Assembly (NCBI RefSeq): GCF_004011095.1
Contig: NZ_CP028129.1
Span: forward strand, 2,480,001 to 2,544,000
DNA from: Rathayibacter rathayi
GTDB lineage: Bacteria > Actinomycetota > Actinomycetes > Actinomycetales > Microbacteriaceae
Direction: 5' to 3'
Length of the DNA stretch: 64,000 nucleotides
The notes below the pieces were generated by a model that was not told where the DNA came from, did no database searches, and worked only from the letters and a program-made list of their open reading frames with translations. Position numbers and translations under genes: made by a program. How positions within the stretch are numbered: the stretch's first letter is position 1; each line of letters begins with the position of its first letter. Shown here one piece after another: positions 51,381 through 59,714 of this stretch.

Positions 51381-52217
51381 TCAGCGGCGCAGTTCGAGCG
51401 TGCAGCACTTGACGCCGCCGCCGCCGAGCAGCAGCTCGGACAGGTCGACGCCGATCGGGTTGTAGCCTCGCTCGCGCAGTTGTCGCTCGAAGCCCGTCGC
51501 GCGCGACGCAATGACCACAGTGAGGCCGTCGGAGAAAGCGTTGAGGCCGAGCACGGATGCGTCCTCCTCCGAGACGAGGATCGCGTCAGGGTAGAGCTCG
51601 CGGAGGGTGCGGTTGCCCTCCTCGCTGAACGCGCTCGGGAGGTACGCGATGGTCGCGTCGTCGAGCACGGCGATCGCGGTGTCGAGGTGGTAGAAAGACG
51701 GATTCACCAGCTCCAGCGTGACGACCTCGCGACCGAAGACGCGGGCGACCTCGGCATGTGAGTCGGAGGCGGAGCGAAAGCCGGTGCCCGCGAGGATCCG
51801 CTCCCCGACGAGGAGGAAGTCGCCCTCGCCCTCGTTGACCTCCTCCGGAACGCGGACGTCGAAGCCGGCCGAGCGGAACCAGTCCATGTAGGCCGGGCCC
51901 TCGGGCTGGCGCTCCGGGAAAGCGAAGGAGGCACCGTAGGCGATCCCGTCGATCACGAATCCGCCGTTGGCCGCATAGACCATGTCCGGCAGGCCCGCCT
52001 CGGGCTCGATCAGCTCGATCGTGAAGCCGAGGTCGGCGTAGGTGTCGTAGAGGGTCTGCCACTGCCGGACGGCGAGGGAGGTGTCGGTGGGGACCTGCGG
52101 GTCCATCCACGGATTGATGCGGTAGACGACGGTGAAGTGCTCGGGGCTGCACATCAGGATCGTCTTCGCGACGGGCGTTCGGGCGGGTGCCTCGGGGAGT
52201 ACGGCAGTATCGGTCAT
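51381..52217 (-). CDS. ddaH: Dimethylargininase / arginine-deiminase-superfamily amidinotransferase-fold hydrolase
   Basis: A 278-residue guanidino-group-modifying enzyme. Seen: ILMCSPEHFTVVYRINPWMD, GLPDMVYAANGGFVIDG (substrate-binding loop), NEGEGDFLLVGERILAGTGF (acidic residues), a catalytic His in NPSFYHLDTAIAVLDD and a C-terminal Cys pair (about 271-272) in GGGGVKCCTLELRR. The ATG at 52217 has GGAGG about 6 nt upstream. It precedes rocD. The pair suggests arginine or methylarginine breakdown; whether the product is citrulline or, as in ArgZ-like dihydrolases, ornithine cannot be told. Confidence 0.85.
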   Translation of the reverse strand: MTDTAVLPEAPARTPVAKTILMCSPEHFTVVYRINPWMDPQVPTDTSLAVRQWQTLYDTYADLGFTIELIEPEAGLPDMVYAANGGFVIDGIAYGASFAFPERQPEGPAYMDWFRSAGFDVRVPEEVNEGEGDFLLVGERILAGTGFRSASDSHAEVARVFGREVVTLELVNPSFYHLDTAIAVLDDATIAYLPSAFSEEGNRTLRELYPDAILVSEEDASVLGLNAFSDGLTVVIASRATGFERQLRERGYNPIGVDLSELLLGGGGVKCCTLELRR

Positions 52218-52397
52218 TCGAGTCCTCCTGCGAAAGGATGCGGATGAGCGGACCGGGTCCAGTGGCTCCGTGCCCCGACGGGGTGCGAGCACGCTCCCAG
52301 CAAGTGTGACACGCCACAATCCCTCCTTCTCCGCAGTAACACGCATAAATACCGCGTACCCACCCCTCCCCACGCACATCTACAGCGTCCGGCCGAC

Positions 52398-52467
52398 CGA
52401 GGGAACCCCGGGCCGTCGAGGGAACCAGCCGGACGGGGCTCCCTCAACGGTGTGAGGTTCCCCCGAC
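52398..52467. repeat. Nested palindrome, GGGAACCCC family, copy 2
   Basis: This shares GGGAACCCCGG, CCGTCGAGGGAACC and GGCTCCCTC with copy 1 at 41356-41425, though its arms are less perfect. It lies upstream of ddaH in the region without an intact gene (52218-53437). Confidence 0.7.
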
Positions 52468-52626
52468 GACAACCCTGCGGCAGCGGGCGACTGTTACGCC
52501 AAAAAGGGGGACTATGTGCGTCCACCGGCCGATGGCGCGATCCTCGCAGCCCGACGATCGCGGGCCTTCTCCCCGCGACGAAGCTGGATATCTATGCGAC
52601 GACGAGGGCACGGGGAGCGGATACCG

Positions 52627-53406
52627 TGAGCCTCGTAGAGGTCACGGCAAAGACCAGCATCACCCGCGACCTGGGTCGTTCGTACGATCCATACTTCTTC
52701 GAGGTCTCGAGCGTGACGAATGTCAGCGCGCCCTTCACAGGAGGCCGCGACGGCATGCGGCTCGCACCGTCCTCATCTCAGAGCAGCCCAGCCGAAACCG
52801 CACCCACTTCTGGGATGTCCTAGCCCCGGCGATCTCACCATCGTGGTCGGCACAGCAACGTCTCTCGTCTCCGCTCGCTGGAGTCGGCCTTCCTGTGACG
52901 CCAAGCTCTGCACCTTCGAGAGCTCTCACTTCACGCTCAACGACCCCTCCTCGTCGGATGACGGGAACGATCACCGGAACTTCGACGGCACCATGTCACA
53001 GGCCGACACCTCTTACACATGGAACTCGAACCGTTCCACCGCTAGGAGTTCTGCATCTGGGCCTCCTCACAAAGCGAGCGGTCCTGCGGGGAATACACCA
53101 GCTACGCGGATTCTCCTGCCGCTTGCGCCAGCACCGGCACGGACGCCTCCGGCAGCGGCCCCTGGTCGAGCGTCGTCGCGGCCGATCGCCGCTCACAGAC
53201 CTTCACGAATCTCCGCCGGCTTCGCCGACGCCCTCGCCGTCGGCCCGGTCGCCGCGCGACTGGGCGCACCGCTCTACCTCAGCGAGCCGACCTGCCTCCC
53301 GCGCACCACCCGTGTGAAGATGCAGAGCCACAACCTCGATCAGGTCCTCCTGCTCGGTAGCCCCCTGACGCTGTCGGCGCAGGTCCGATCGCTGACCGCC
53401 TGCTGA
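52627..53406 (+). pseudogene. Decayed secreted protein with cell-wall-binding repeat 2 end
   Basis: Coding-quality segments are scattered over different frames: TSITRDLGRSYDPYFFEVSS with VTNVSAPFTGG (52648-52740), TLNDPSSSDDGNDHRNFDGT (from about 52936), EFCIWASSQSERSCGEYTSY (from about 53049), and at the end FADALAVGPVAARLGAPLYL with SEPTCLPRTT and NLDQVLLLGSPLTLS (53220-53404). The last part is a cell-wall-binding repeat 2 unit. No signal peptide or complete frame remains. It is a degraded exported wall protein with several frameshifts. Confidence 0.6.
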
Positions 53407-53437
53407 GGCCCGCCGTCCCGCACGAGCCCGGAGATCC

Positions 53438-54382
53438 ATGAGCGACACCGCCGACCGTCCCCTCCTCGTCGGCATCGAGACAGGAGGGACCAAGGTCGTG
53501 GCGGCGGTCGCAGCGGCCGCCGCTCCCGAGCGGATCCTCGCGACGACGACCCTGCCCACTCGCGGGCCCGACGAAACCCTCGCCGACCTGGCCGGCTTCG
53601 TCGGCGGTCACGGAGTCGCGGGCACCGTCGCCGCGATCGGCGTCGCCTCCTTCGGTCCGCTCGACATCGACCCCGGCTCCCCGACCTACGGTCACCTCAC
53701 TTCCACCCCGAAGCTCGGCTGGGAGGGCACGGACGTGCTCGGCCCGATCGGCGCGGCAGCACCGGGCGCCCGCCTCGCGCTCGTGACCGACGTCAACGGA
53801 GCCGCGCTGGGGGAGGCGCGCTGGGGCGCCGGAGTCGGCGATTTCGTCTACCTCACAGTCGGCACCGGAGTCGGCGGAGGCGTCATCGCGGGCGGGCGGC
53901 TCCTCGCCGGCAGCGGTTGGCCCGAGGTCGCGCATCTGCTGCCTCGGCGACACCCCGAAGACGGCTTCGCGGGCACCTGCCCGTTCCACGGGGACTGCCT
54001 CGAAGGCCTGGTCGCCGGTCCCGCGATCTCGGCCCGCTGGGGCATGGACGGCTCCCGCCTCCGCGCAGAGCAGGCCGCCGCGAACCTCCGCTTCAGCTCC
54101 TACTACCTCGCGCAGCTCGTGACGACGCTCGCCTACGTCGCCGGAGTGCGGCGTGCGGTGGTGGGCGGCGGCGTGTCGAAGACGCCGGGGCTCGTGCCCG
54201 CGATCGAAGCCGAGGTCGAGCGGCTGATGGGCGCGCCCGGAGCGACGGGGACGGCCGGCGGGCGGATCCGCATCCTGCGCCCGGCACTCGGCGACGAGTC
54301 CGGCGTCCGAGGGGCGCTCTCACTGGCAGGGTCGCTGCTCGAGGGGGCTTCACCCTTCCCGCAGGAGCACGAGGCCCGGTGA
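53438..54382 (+). CDS. ROK-family sugar kinase (fructokinase type)
   Basis: A 314-residue kinase. ATP-binding GIETGGTKVVAAVA is at residues 13-26, catalytic Asp in LVTDVNGAALGEARWGAG, phosphate loop TVGTGVGGGVIAGGRLL, and the ROK zinc motif in HLLPRRHPEDGFAGTCPFHG with DCLEGL. GGGVSKTPGL closes the fold. GGAGA precedes the ATG at 53438. Fructose or mannose phosphorylation is likely by family; no transporter adjoins it. Confidence 0.9.
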   Translation: MSDTADRPLLVGIETGGTKVVAAVAAAAAPERILATTTLPTRGPDETLADLAGFVGGHGVAGTVAAIGVASFGPLDIDPGSPTYGHLTSTPKLGWEGTDVLGPIGAAAPGARLALVTDVNGAALGEARWGAGVGDFVYLTVGTGVGGGVIAGGRLLAGSGWPEVAHLLPRRHPEDGFAGTCPFHGDCLEGLVAGPAISARWGMDGSRLRAEQAAANLRFSSYYLAQLVTTLAYVAGVRRAVVGGGVSKTPGLVPAIEAEVERLMGAPGATGTAGGRIRILRPALGDESGVRGALSLAGSLLEGASPFPQEHEAR

Positions 54383-54462
54383 AGTCTCCGCCCACGGCGT
54401 GGGGCGGAGGTGCGGGAGAGGGTGGGGGCGACGGGAGGCGCGACGTGGCCGGGGGAGGGTGC

Positions 54463-54592
54463 GATTCGCAGGGGACCGTCCGATTCGCAGGGCGTCGTCC
54501 GATTCGCAGGGCGTCGTCCGATTCGCAGGGCGTCGTCCGATTCGCAGGGCGTCGTCCGATTCGCAGGGCGTCGTCCGATTCGCAGGGGATCC
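54463..54592. repeat. 19-bp tandem repeat array (seven units)
   Basis: GATTCGCAGGGCGTCGTCC is repeated exactly at 54482, 54501, 54520, 54539 and 54558. Degenerate units flank it (54463-54481 and 54577-54592). There are no spacers, so it is not CRISPR. It follows the ROK gene in a 517-bp stretch (54383-54899) with no supported gene. Confidence 0.9.
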
Positions 54593-54651
54593 ACGCGCCG
54601 TCGTCGATCCATCCGCTTTCCTGCTTCCTCACGCACGCAACCCCCTGCACA

Positions 54652-54707
54652 TCGCACGCGATCCGCAGCAACACGTACGATCTGCAGGGACACGTACGAT
54701 CTGCAGG
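54652..54707. repeat. Second set of 19-bp units, GATCTGCAGG core
   Basis: ACACGTACGATCTGCAGGG at 54671-54689 is repeated at 54690-54707, and a diverged unit with GATCCGCAGC occupies 54652-54670. Unit length and the GAT-(C/T)(C/T)-GCAG core match the first array. Confidence 0.8.
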
Positions 54708-54762
54708 TCTTCCGGCGCTCGAGCCCCTCGAAGCCGCATGAAACAGCCGGCGCCGTCGGAAT

Positions 54763-54779
54763 CCCCTGCGAATCGCACC
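54763..54779. repeat. Inverted copy of the array's first repeat
   Basis: CCCCTGCGAATCGCACC is the exact reverse complement of GGTGCGATTCGCAGGGG at 54458-54474, so the repeat region is bracketed by a 17-bp inverted repeat about 290 bp apart. Confidence 0.85.
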
Positions 54780-54899
54780 AGCCGCGCCCAAGCCACCACT
54801 CCTCCACAGCCGCCGGATCCCCGATCTCTCCCCCGATCAGCCCGGGCCCGCCCACCAGCACCCGCAGAGCGAGCACGCTCGTGACATGCAGCAGTCACG

Positions 54900-55208
54900 T
54901 CAGTCCCCCGGAGCGTCGAACTCCTCGAGCGCCCTCAGCGCCTCCCGCGCGCGGTCCAGCCGATCGGCCTTGGGCTCGTCCCACCAGACCGGCCCGCGCT
55001 CACCGAGCCCGTGCTTCGCGAGCCCCACCCGCCTTCGCGCCAGCGACTCCGCTTCCGCATCGTCGTGCATTCTCGCCGAGCGCACCGCTGAGCGGCCCCG
55101 TCCGAGATGCGAGGTCAGCCCGGCGACCACGTCCTCCGGAAGCGAGGGGTCGGTTCGCCGCCACCGTCGGCCCTTTACCACCAGCCAGCGCTCGTCGTCG
55201 TCACTCAC
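54900..55208 (-). CDS. Conserved small hypothetical protein
   Basis: A 102-residue charged protein beginning MSDDDERWLVVKGRRWRRTD and ending in an Arg/Glu-rich helix (KADRLDRAREALRALEEFD). WLVVKGRRWR and GERGPVWWDEP look like conserved blocks. It starts at a GTG (55208) that overlaps the upstream gene by 8 nt (GTGAGTGA), so both are co-translated. Similar proteins exist in actinobacteria with misleading Tol-like names; no function is known to me. Confidence 0.7.
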   Translation of the reverse strand: MSDDDERWLVVKGRRWRRTDPSLPEDVVAGLTSHLGRGRSAVRSARMHDDAEAESLARRRVGLAKHGLGERGPVWWDEPKADRLDRAREALRALEEFDAPGD

Positions 55209-56031
55209 CCCGTCCCCGCAGCCTCGGATTGACGCGGTCGCCCCTGCTCGTCAGATCCACCTCGTCCGGCAGAAAGAGCACCTCGATCCTCCCCGCGCGG
55301 GAGAGGAGCAGCAGGTCGTCGACGAGGGCCCGCGAGCCGCCGACCAGCGTCACATCGACGTCAACCTCGCTCACGAGGTACCATGCCCGGTCCTCCGGCC
55401 AGAGGGCGAGCGGAGTCTGGGTGGAGAGCCCCGAGGCTTCCGCGAAACCCGAGGCGCGTGCCCAGCCAATGTCCTCGAGAGCCCGGACGTCCAGCGACAG
55501 AAGAGGCCCGTCGCATCCGCGCAGCTCCACCGTCCCCGAGGCGGCGATCTCGGGGGGTTCCCAGCCGGTCGGGCGGGTGTCGCTCATCCTCTCGGGCAAC
55601 CGGTCCAATCCGTCCGAGCGGGAGAGTACGGCCGGCGACCCGCCGGTCAGCGTCCTGAAACCCGCCGAGAAGTCGGCGAGGCAGTCCCCCGGAGTCGACG
55701 TGTGCGCGGCGAGGACCTCGGCGACGACCGCGAGCTCGTCGAGCGGAAGAAGCCCGAGCCGGGGCGCCGAGTACCCGTCCGGGTGCCCGCCGACGAGCGC
55801 GTCCCACTGTGCCAGCGGATGCAGGACGGTCCCCTCGCGTGCCGCAACCTCGTGCCAGCGCACACTCGGGTCCCGGCCGGAGGGATGCAGGATCCGAGCC
55901 GCTGCCTCGAACAGCGGCGGGACAACCCCCTCGAAACACCCGAACGGGCCGAAAGCGTCCAGCACCCAGCCGGCCCGCTCGACGGCCTGCTCTGCGCGCA
56001 GCGGCGCACCCTTCGGCGTCGGCTCGACCAT
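55201..56031 (-). CDS. Hypothetical protein, coupled to small downstream gene
   Basis: A 276-residue soluble protein without signal peptide or membrane helices. Notable blocks are WVLDAFGPFGCFEGVVPPLF, SVRWHEVAAREGTVLHPLAQ, GWEPPEIAASGTVEL and AWYLVSEVDVDVTLVGGSRA. I do not recognise a domain. The ATG at 56031 has TAGCCT 6 nt upstream, indicating leaderless initiation. It overlaps the 102-residue gene by 8 nt. Confidence 0.7.
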   Translation of the reverse strand: MVEPTPKGAPLRAEQAVERAGWVLDAFGPFGCFEGVVPPLFEAAARILHPSGRDPSVRWHEVAAREGTVLHPLAQWDALVGGHPDGYSAPRLGLLPLDELAVVAEVLAAHTSTPGDCLADFSAGFRTLTGGSPAVLSRSDGLDRLPERMSDTRPTGWEPPEIAASGTVELRGCDGPLLSLDVRALEDIGWARASGFAEASGLSTQTPLALWPEDRAWYLVSEVDVDVTLVGGSRALVDDLLLLSRAGRIEVLFLPDEVDLTSRGDRVNPRLRGRGE

Positions 56032-56037
56032 CGGCCC

Positions 56038-56043
56038 AGGCTA
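56038..56043 (-). promoter_or_regulatory. -10 box of leaderless hypothetical-gene transcript
   Basis: TAGCCT (reverse strand) ends 6 nt before the ATG at 56031. It overlaps the stop codon of the glycosyltransferase gene. Confidence 0.45.
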
Positions 56044-57369
56044 GCGCTGCACCATCGCTCCGGTCAGGGCGGAGAAAGCTCGGTGCGGCCCGGTCTCTCG
56101 TGTGAGGCCGTCGGCGATCTTTCCCAGTCGAGCGCGGACGACCGCGTCGAGTGCAAGCATCCGCCGAGCGGCGGCAGCGAGCTCCGCCACAGTCGCCGCG
56201 TTCGGGTCGAGTACGGCGGCGAACCCGGCGTCCTCCAGTGCGGCGGCTCCCGCGAACTGGTCGGTCGAGAACGGCAGCACCACGAGCGGCACGCCGGCGG
56301 TCATGGCCTCGGTGACACTGTTGTTGCCGCCGTGGCTGATCGCGAGGTCGGCCCGGCGCAGCAGAGAGACCTGCGGGAGGAAGTCGCGCACGAGCCAGCC
56401 CTCGGGCACCGGCCCGAGGGCCGAGAAATCCGTCGCACCCGAGGCGAGCGCGACGCGCACGGGTCTGCCCTCGACCTCGATGCCCGCCAGGGCCTCGACG
56501 ACCCGGGCCAGGACGTCGTCGCGCACCGAGAGGAAGCTGCCGAAGCTCACGTAGATAAGCCGGTCCGCCGACACGGCGAGCCACTGCTCGACCTCCGCGT
56601 CGCGGGGTTCCTCACGGACGGCCGAGCCGAGGAATGCGTGCGGCGGAAGCTGAGCGGTACGTGCCGGTTCGTGCAGCTCCCCCGGGTAGTTCAGCAGCAG
56701 CACATCGCCGCTTTCGGCGAAGGCGTCGGTGCTGAGTGCGGCTCCGGGGTCGAGAGCGGTCAGAGCGGCATTCCATTCGGCAGTGAAGGAGTCGCGCACC
56801 TGCTCGCAGAGCAACCGCAGCCCGTCCAGATCGTCAGGCTCCGGAGCGAACGCGTCCGGCCAGGCCGGCGGGAACCCATAGACCTCACCGGGCACGGTGA
56901 GCGCGCTCGGATGGCCGAGCACGACATCGCCGTACGGCACCCGCAACGCCCGCAACGCCACCCGCGCCGTGAAGGCGAGGTGGTCGACCACGATCGCGTC
57001 GGGCTGTATCTCGTCGAGGATCGCCCGCAGCCGCGCAGCGACTCCGGCCGGATCCCAGAGAAGGTCGGTGAGCCGCTCCCGCGCTTGATAGGAGAGGATC
57101 GAGACCATGCCGCGCCGCGTGGCATCGAAGAAGCCACGGAGGGACACGCCCTCGTCGGGCGCCTGCTCCTCCGCGCGGATCGTGCCCGGGTTCGAGCCAC
57201 GCCCCAGCCGGAGTGCGATGTGCTCGAAGCCGAAGCCGTCGACGATCGAGCGTGTCGCGTCCCCGGTCGCGACGACGACGCGCTCACCCGCCTCCAGCCA
57301 CGCCGTGCCCAGGGTCGCCAACGGCAGCAGGTGCGAGGCGTAGTCCGGACTGACGATCAGCAGGGTCAC
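56041..57369 (-). CDS. UGT-type glycosyltransferase (GT1, macrolide/glycopeptide-like)
   Basis: A 442-residue GT-B enzyme. N-terminal acceptor domain: VTLLIVSPDYASHLLPLATL and DAIVVDHLAFTARVALRALR. C-terminal nucleotide-sugar domain: RLIYVSFGSFLSVRDDVLAR, GWLVRDFLPQVSLLRRADLA and the donor motif ISHGGNNSVTEAMTAGVPLV with PFSTDQFAGAAALE. It starts at a GTG (57369) overlapping the GT4 stop (GTGA). Length is normal. The acceptor is unknown: a secondary metabolite, lipid or wall component. Confidence 0.88.
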   Translation of the reverse strand: MTLLIVSPDYASHLLPLATLGTAWLEAGERVVVATGDATRSIVDGFGFEHIALRLGRGSNPGTIRAEEQAPDEGVSLRGFFDATRRGMVSILSYQARERLTDLLWDPAGVAARLRAILDEIQPDAIVVDHLAFTARVALRALRVPYGDVVLGHPSALTVPGEVYGFPPAWPDAFAPEPDDLDGLRLLCEQVRDSFTAEWNAALTALDPGAALSTDAFAESGDVLLLNYPGELHEPARTAQLPPHAFLGSAVREEPRDAEVEQWLAVSADRLIYVSFGSFLSVRDDVLARVVEALAGIEVEGRPVRVALASGATDFSALGPVPEGWLVRDFLPQVSLLRRADLAISHGGNNSVTEAMTAGVPLVVLPFSTDQFAGAAALEDAGFAAVLDPNAATVAELAAAARRMLALDAVVRARLGKIADGLTRETGPHRAFSALTGAMVQR

Positions 57370-59501
57370 GAGGCCCCCAGGATGAGAGTCGAGCGGAGGG
57401 GACGCTCCTGGTCCGCGGTCGCATGCGCGTAAACGCCGGCGAGGGCGTGCGCCATCGCCTGCACCGTGTAGCGTTCGGCGACCATCGCGCGCCCGCGAGC
57501 CGCCGCGTGTTCGCCGAGCGGTCCGCCCGCGAGATCGAGTGCGGCCGTCGCTCCTGCGGCGAGCGCCTCGGGGTCTGCGGTGTCGACCAGGAAGCCGGTC
57601 TCCCCCTCGTCGACGTAGGTGACCGGTCCGCCGGTCGCCGGAGCAACGACGACCAGGCCCGCCGAGAGCGCCTCGAGGAGGGCGATGCCGAACTCCTCCT
57701 TGACGCTCGCACAGATGTACGCTCCGCCCGCGGCCGAGAGTCCCGGGCGGCCGTGTCGGATCGCGCCGAGCCACCGTGCGATCGTCCCGTTTGGCCGGTG
57801 ACCGGCCAGGAGCAGGCCGTCGGACGCGACGGCGTCGATGCGGTCGATCTGCTCGCGCTCGTCGGAACTCGGGCCGGCCAGGTCTCCGCCCACCAGGAGC
57901 AGGTTGGCGCGGTCGCGGAGCGACGGGTCGGCCGCCCACGCCTCGGCGAGCGCCGCCATCCCCTTCACCCGGTGCAAGCGCCCGACGCTGAGCAGCAGCG
58001 GGAGTCCGTGCCGGTGCTCGGGAAGCTCCGCCAACAGCTGGTCGAGCGAGGCCAGATCACCGCCCTCGTCCAGAGCGACCGTCTCGCCTGCGGCGGAAGC
58101 GCGCGCTGCCGCCTCGCCGCGCTCGACGAGGCCAACGTCGATCCCCTCGGGGACGATCGTGTGCCGCTCCGGATGCGCGGTGATGTCGACGCCGATCAGC
58201 TCTCGGATGGTCGCGGCCAGCTCGTCGCGCGGGAAGAGCACCGTGTGCGCGGCGTCTGCGGCCAAGCGCTGCACGAGACGCACGCGGAACCAGAAGTGCT
58301 CGGCGACGTCACGCTCGCCGAAGTCTGCGCGGGTGAGTGCGCCGGAGGCATCCAAGCCCGCCATCAGAGCGTGCGGGTCCGGAGCGAGAGTGAACACGAC
58401 CGGAATCTCGAGCTCCCGCGCGACCGCGGCCGCCGCGAGAGACCCCACATCCGCCATCCGCAGGTGCAGCACGTCGACCCGGCCGGCCGCGCGCAGGATC
58501 CGCCGGATGCCGCGCTCCGCCGCGACGCGACGGTCCCACGTCTGGGGCATCGCGACAGGCGACCCGACGAAGGGCACCGGGGCGAACCCGTGACCGGCCT
58601 CAGGCAGCTCCTCGAGTGCGCGCTCCGCCTCGGCCGGGGTCCCGCGCGAGAGCGTGAGCACCCGGTCGATTCCCTCCTGCTCGACGAGCGCGTCGCCCAG
58701 CCTCACGAGCAGTGTCGCAATGCCGCCGTTGTCGCCGGCACCCACCCGGGTCAGGGTCCCGTCGATGTCAGCGTGGACGAAGAGCTGGGCGACCGTCGGC
58801 CCGGCCGTAGAGGCGGGAGCGGCAGCGAGGTCGGTCAGTGCGAGTCGAGCGATCGGCCCGATCGACCCGTCTTGCTCGGCCAGACGCGTGAGCAGAAGCT
58901 CAGCGTCGTCGGATCCGCGCTCGCCGAGCGCCTCCGTCGCAGCGGCGCGCGTCTGCGGTCCCTCGTCATGATCAGCGGCCACCTGCAGAAGGGTGCGCTC
59001 CGCGATCGCCCCCGGGACCAACCCGAGCGTCTCGACGAACCGCGCCCGGGCGGGCGTCTCGCGCTCGCCGAGCAGCGCTCCCTCGAGCGACACCGCGACG
59101 AGGTCAGGGGTCGAGGAGGCCCAGAGCACGACCGTGCGCTGCGCGAGCATCCCCGAGAAACCGCCGTCGCGCACCAGGCGCAGCAGTGGACCGAGCGCGG
59201 CAGGTCGGGGAAGCCGCCCGCCGAACGCCCAGGCCGCGTGCTCGCGGAGGTACAGCCGCTCGTCCTCGAGCAGCATCAGCAGCGCAAGGTCAGCCTCCTC
59301 GTCAAAGACCTGAGCGAGCGAGTGCACGGCAGCTATCGCGGTGAGCTGATCGGAGGGATCCAGGGCGGCGCGGGTGAGCAGGCGCACGGCGCGACCGCCG
59401 CCGTCGCTCACTGCGGCAACCGTCAATTCGTCGGCCGACCGGATCGCTTCGAGCAGAGTGGGAGCGGCGCGCACGGCGTCGAGAACGGTCTGCGTGGCCA
59501 T
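57366..59501 (-). CDS. HEAT-repeat / GT4 glycosyltransferase fusion
   Basis: A 711-residue protein. Residues 1-225 form HEAT-like helical repeats (LTRAALDPSDQLTAIAAVHS, YLREHAAWAFGGRLPRPAAL, TRAAATEALGERGSDDAELL). Residues 240-700 form a GT-B retaining glycosyltransferase of family 4: LTRVGAGDNGGIATLLVRLG, EIPVVFTLAPDPHAL, ERHTIVPEGIDVGL, LLSVGRLHRVKGMAALAEAW and the donor motif SVKEEFGIALLEALSAGLVV with ATGGPVTYV. The middle resembles sucrose-phosphate-synthase-like enzymes. The ATG at 59501 has AGGTGAAG upstream. It is co-translated with the UGT gene. Confidence 0.87.
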   Translation of the reverse strand: MATQTVLDAVRAAPTLLEAIRSADELTVAAVSDGGGRAVRLLTRAALDPSDQLTAIAAVHSLAQVFDEEADLALLMLLEDERLYLREHAAWAFGGRLPRPAALGPLLRLVRDGGFSGMLAQRTVVLWASSTPDLVAVSLEGALLGERETPARARFVETLGLVPGAIAERTLLQVAADHDEGPQTRAAATEALGERGSDDAELLLTRLAEQDGSIGPIARLALTDLAAAPASTAGPTVAQLFVHADIDGTLTRVGAGDNGGIATLLVRLGDALVEQEGIDRVLTLSRGTPAEAERALEELPEAGHGFAPVPFVGSPVAMPQTWDRRVAAERGIRRILRAAGRVDVLHLRMADVGSLAAAAVARELEIPVVFTLAPDPHALMAGLDASGALTRADFGERDVAEHFWFRVRLVQRLAADAAHTVLFPRDELAATIRELIGVDITAHPERHTIVPEGIDVGLVERGEAAARASAAGETVALDEGGDLASLDQLLAELPEHRHGLPLLLSVGRLHRVKGMAALAEAWAADPSLRDRANLLLVGGDLAGPSSDEREQIDRIDAVASDGLLLAGHRPNGTIARWLGAIRHGRPGLSAAGGAYICASVKEEFGIALLEALSAGLVVVAPATGGPVTYVDEGETGFLVDTADPEALAAGATAALDLAGGPLGEHAAARGRAMVAERYTVQAMAHALAGVYAHATADQERPLRSTLILGAS

Positions 59502-59714
59502 GCTTCACCTGGTCTGTCGGAGCGGAGAGTGCTGCGGAGGGTGGGGCGGAACACCACTCCAGACCGCCCGAGCAGCCCAAGAGAAGCGGACCGTTACCGA
59601 GCATGCCGCTTGAGCAGCTGGGATTTCGCCTCTTGCGTCCGAACTCCTCCCGCGGTACTGCCTCCCGTCAAGGGGATGATGCTCGCAGTTCGTTTGCGCC
59701 GTGCCCGAGGAGCG

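Noticed and set aside
54463..54592. CRISPR array
   Set aside because: The 19-bp units are directly adjacent with no spacers, and no cas genes are present.
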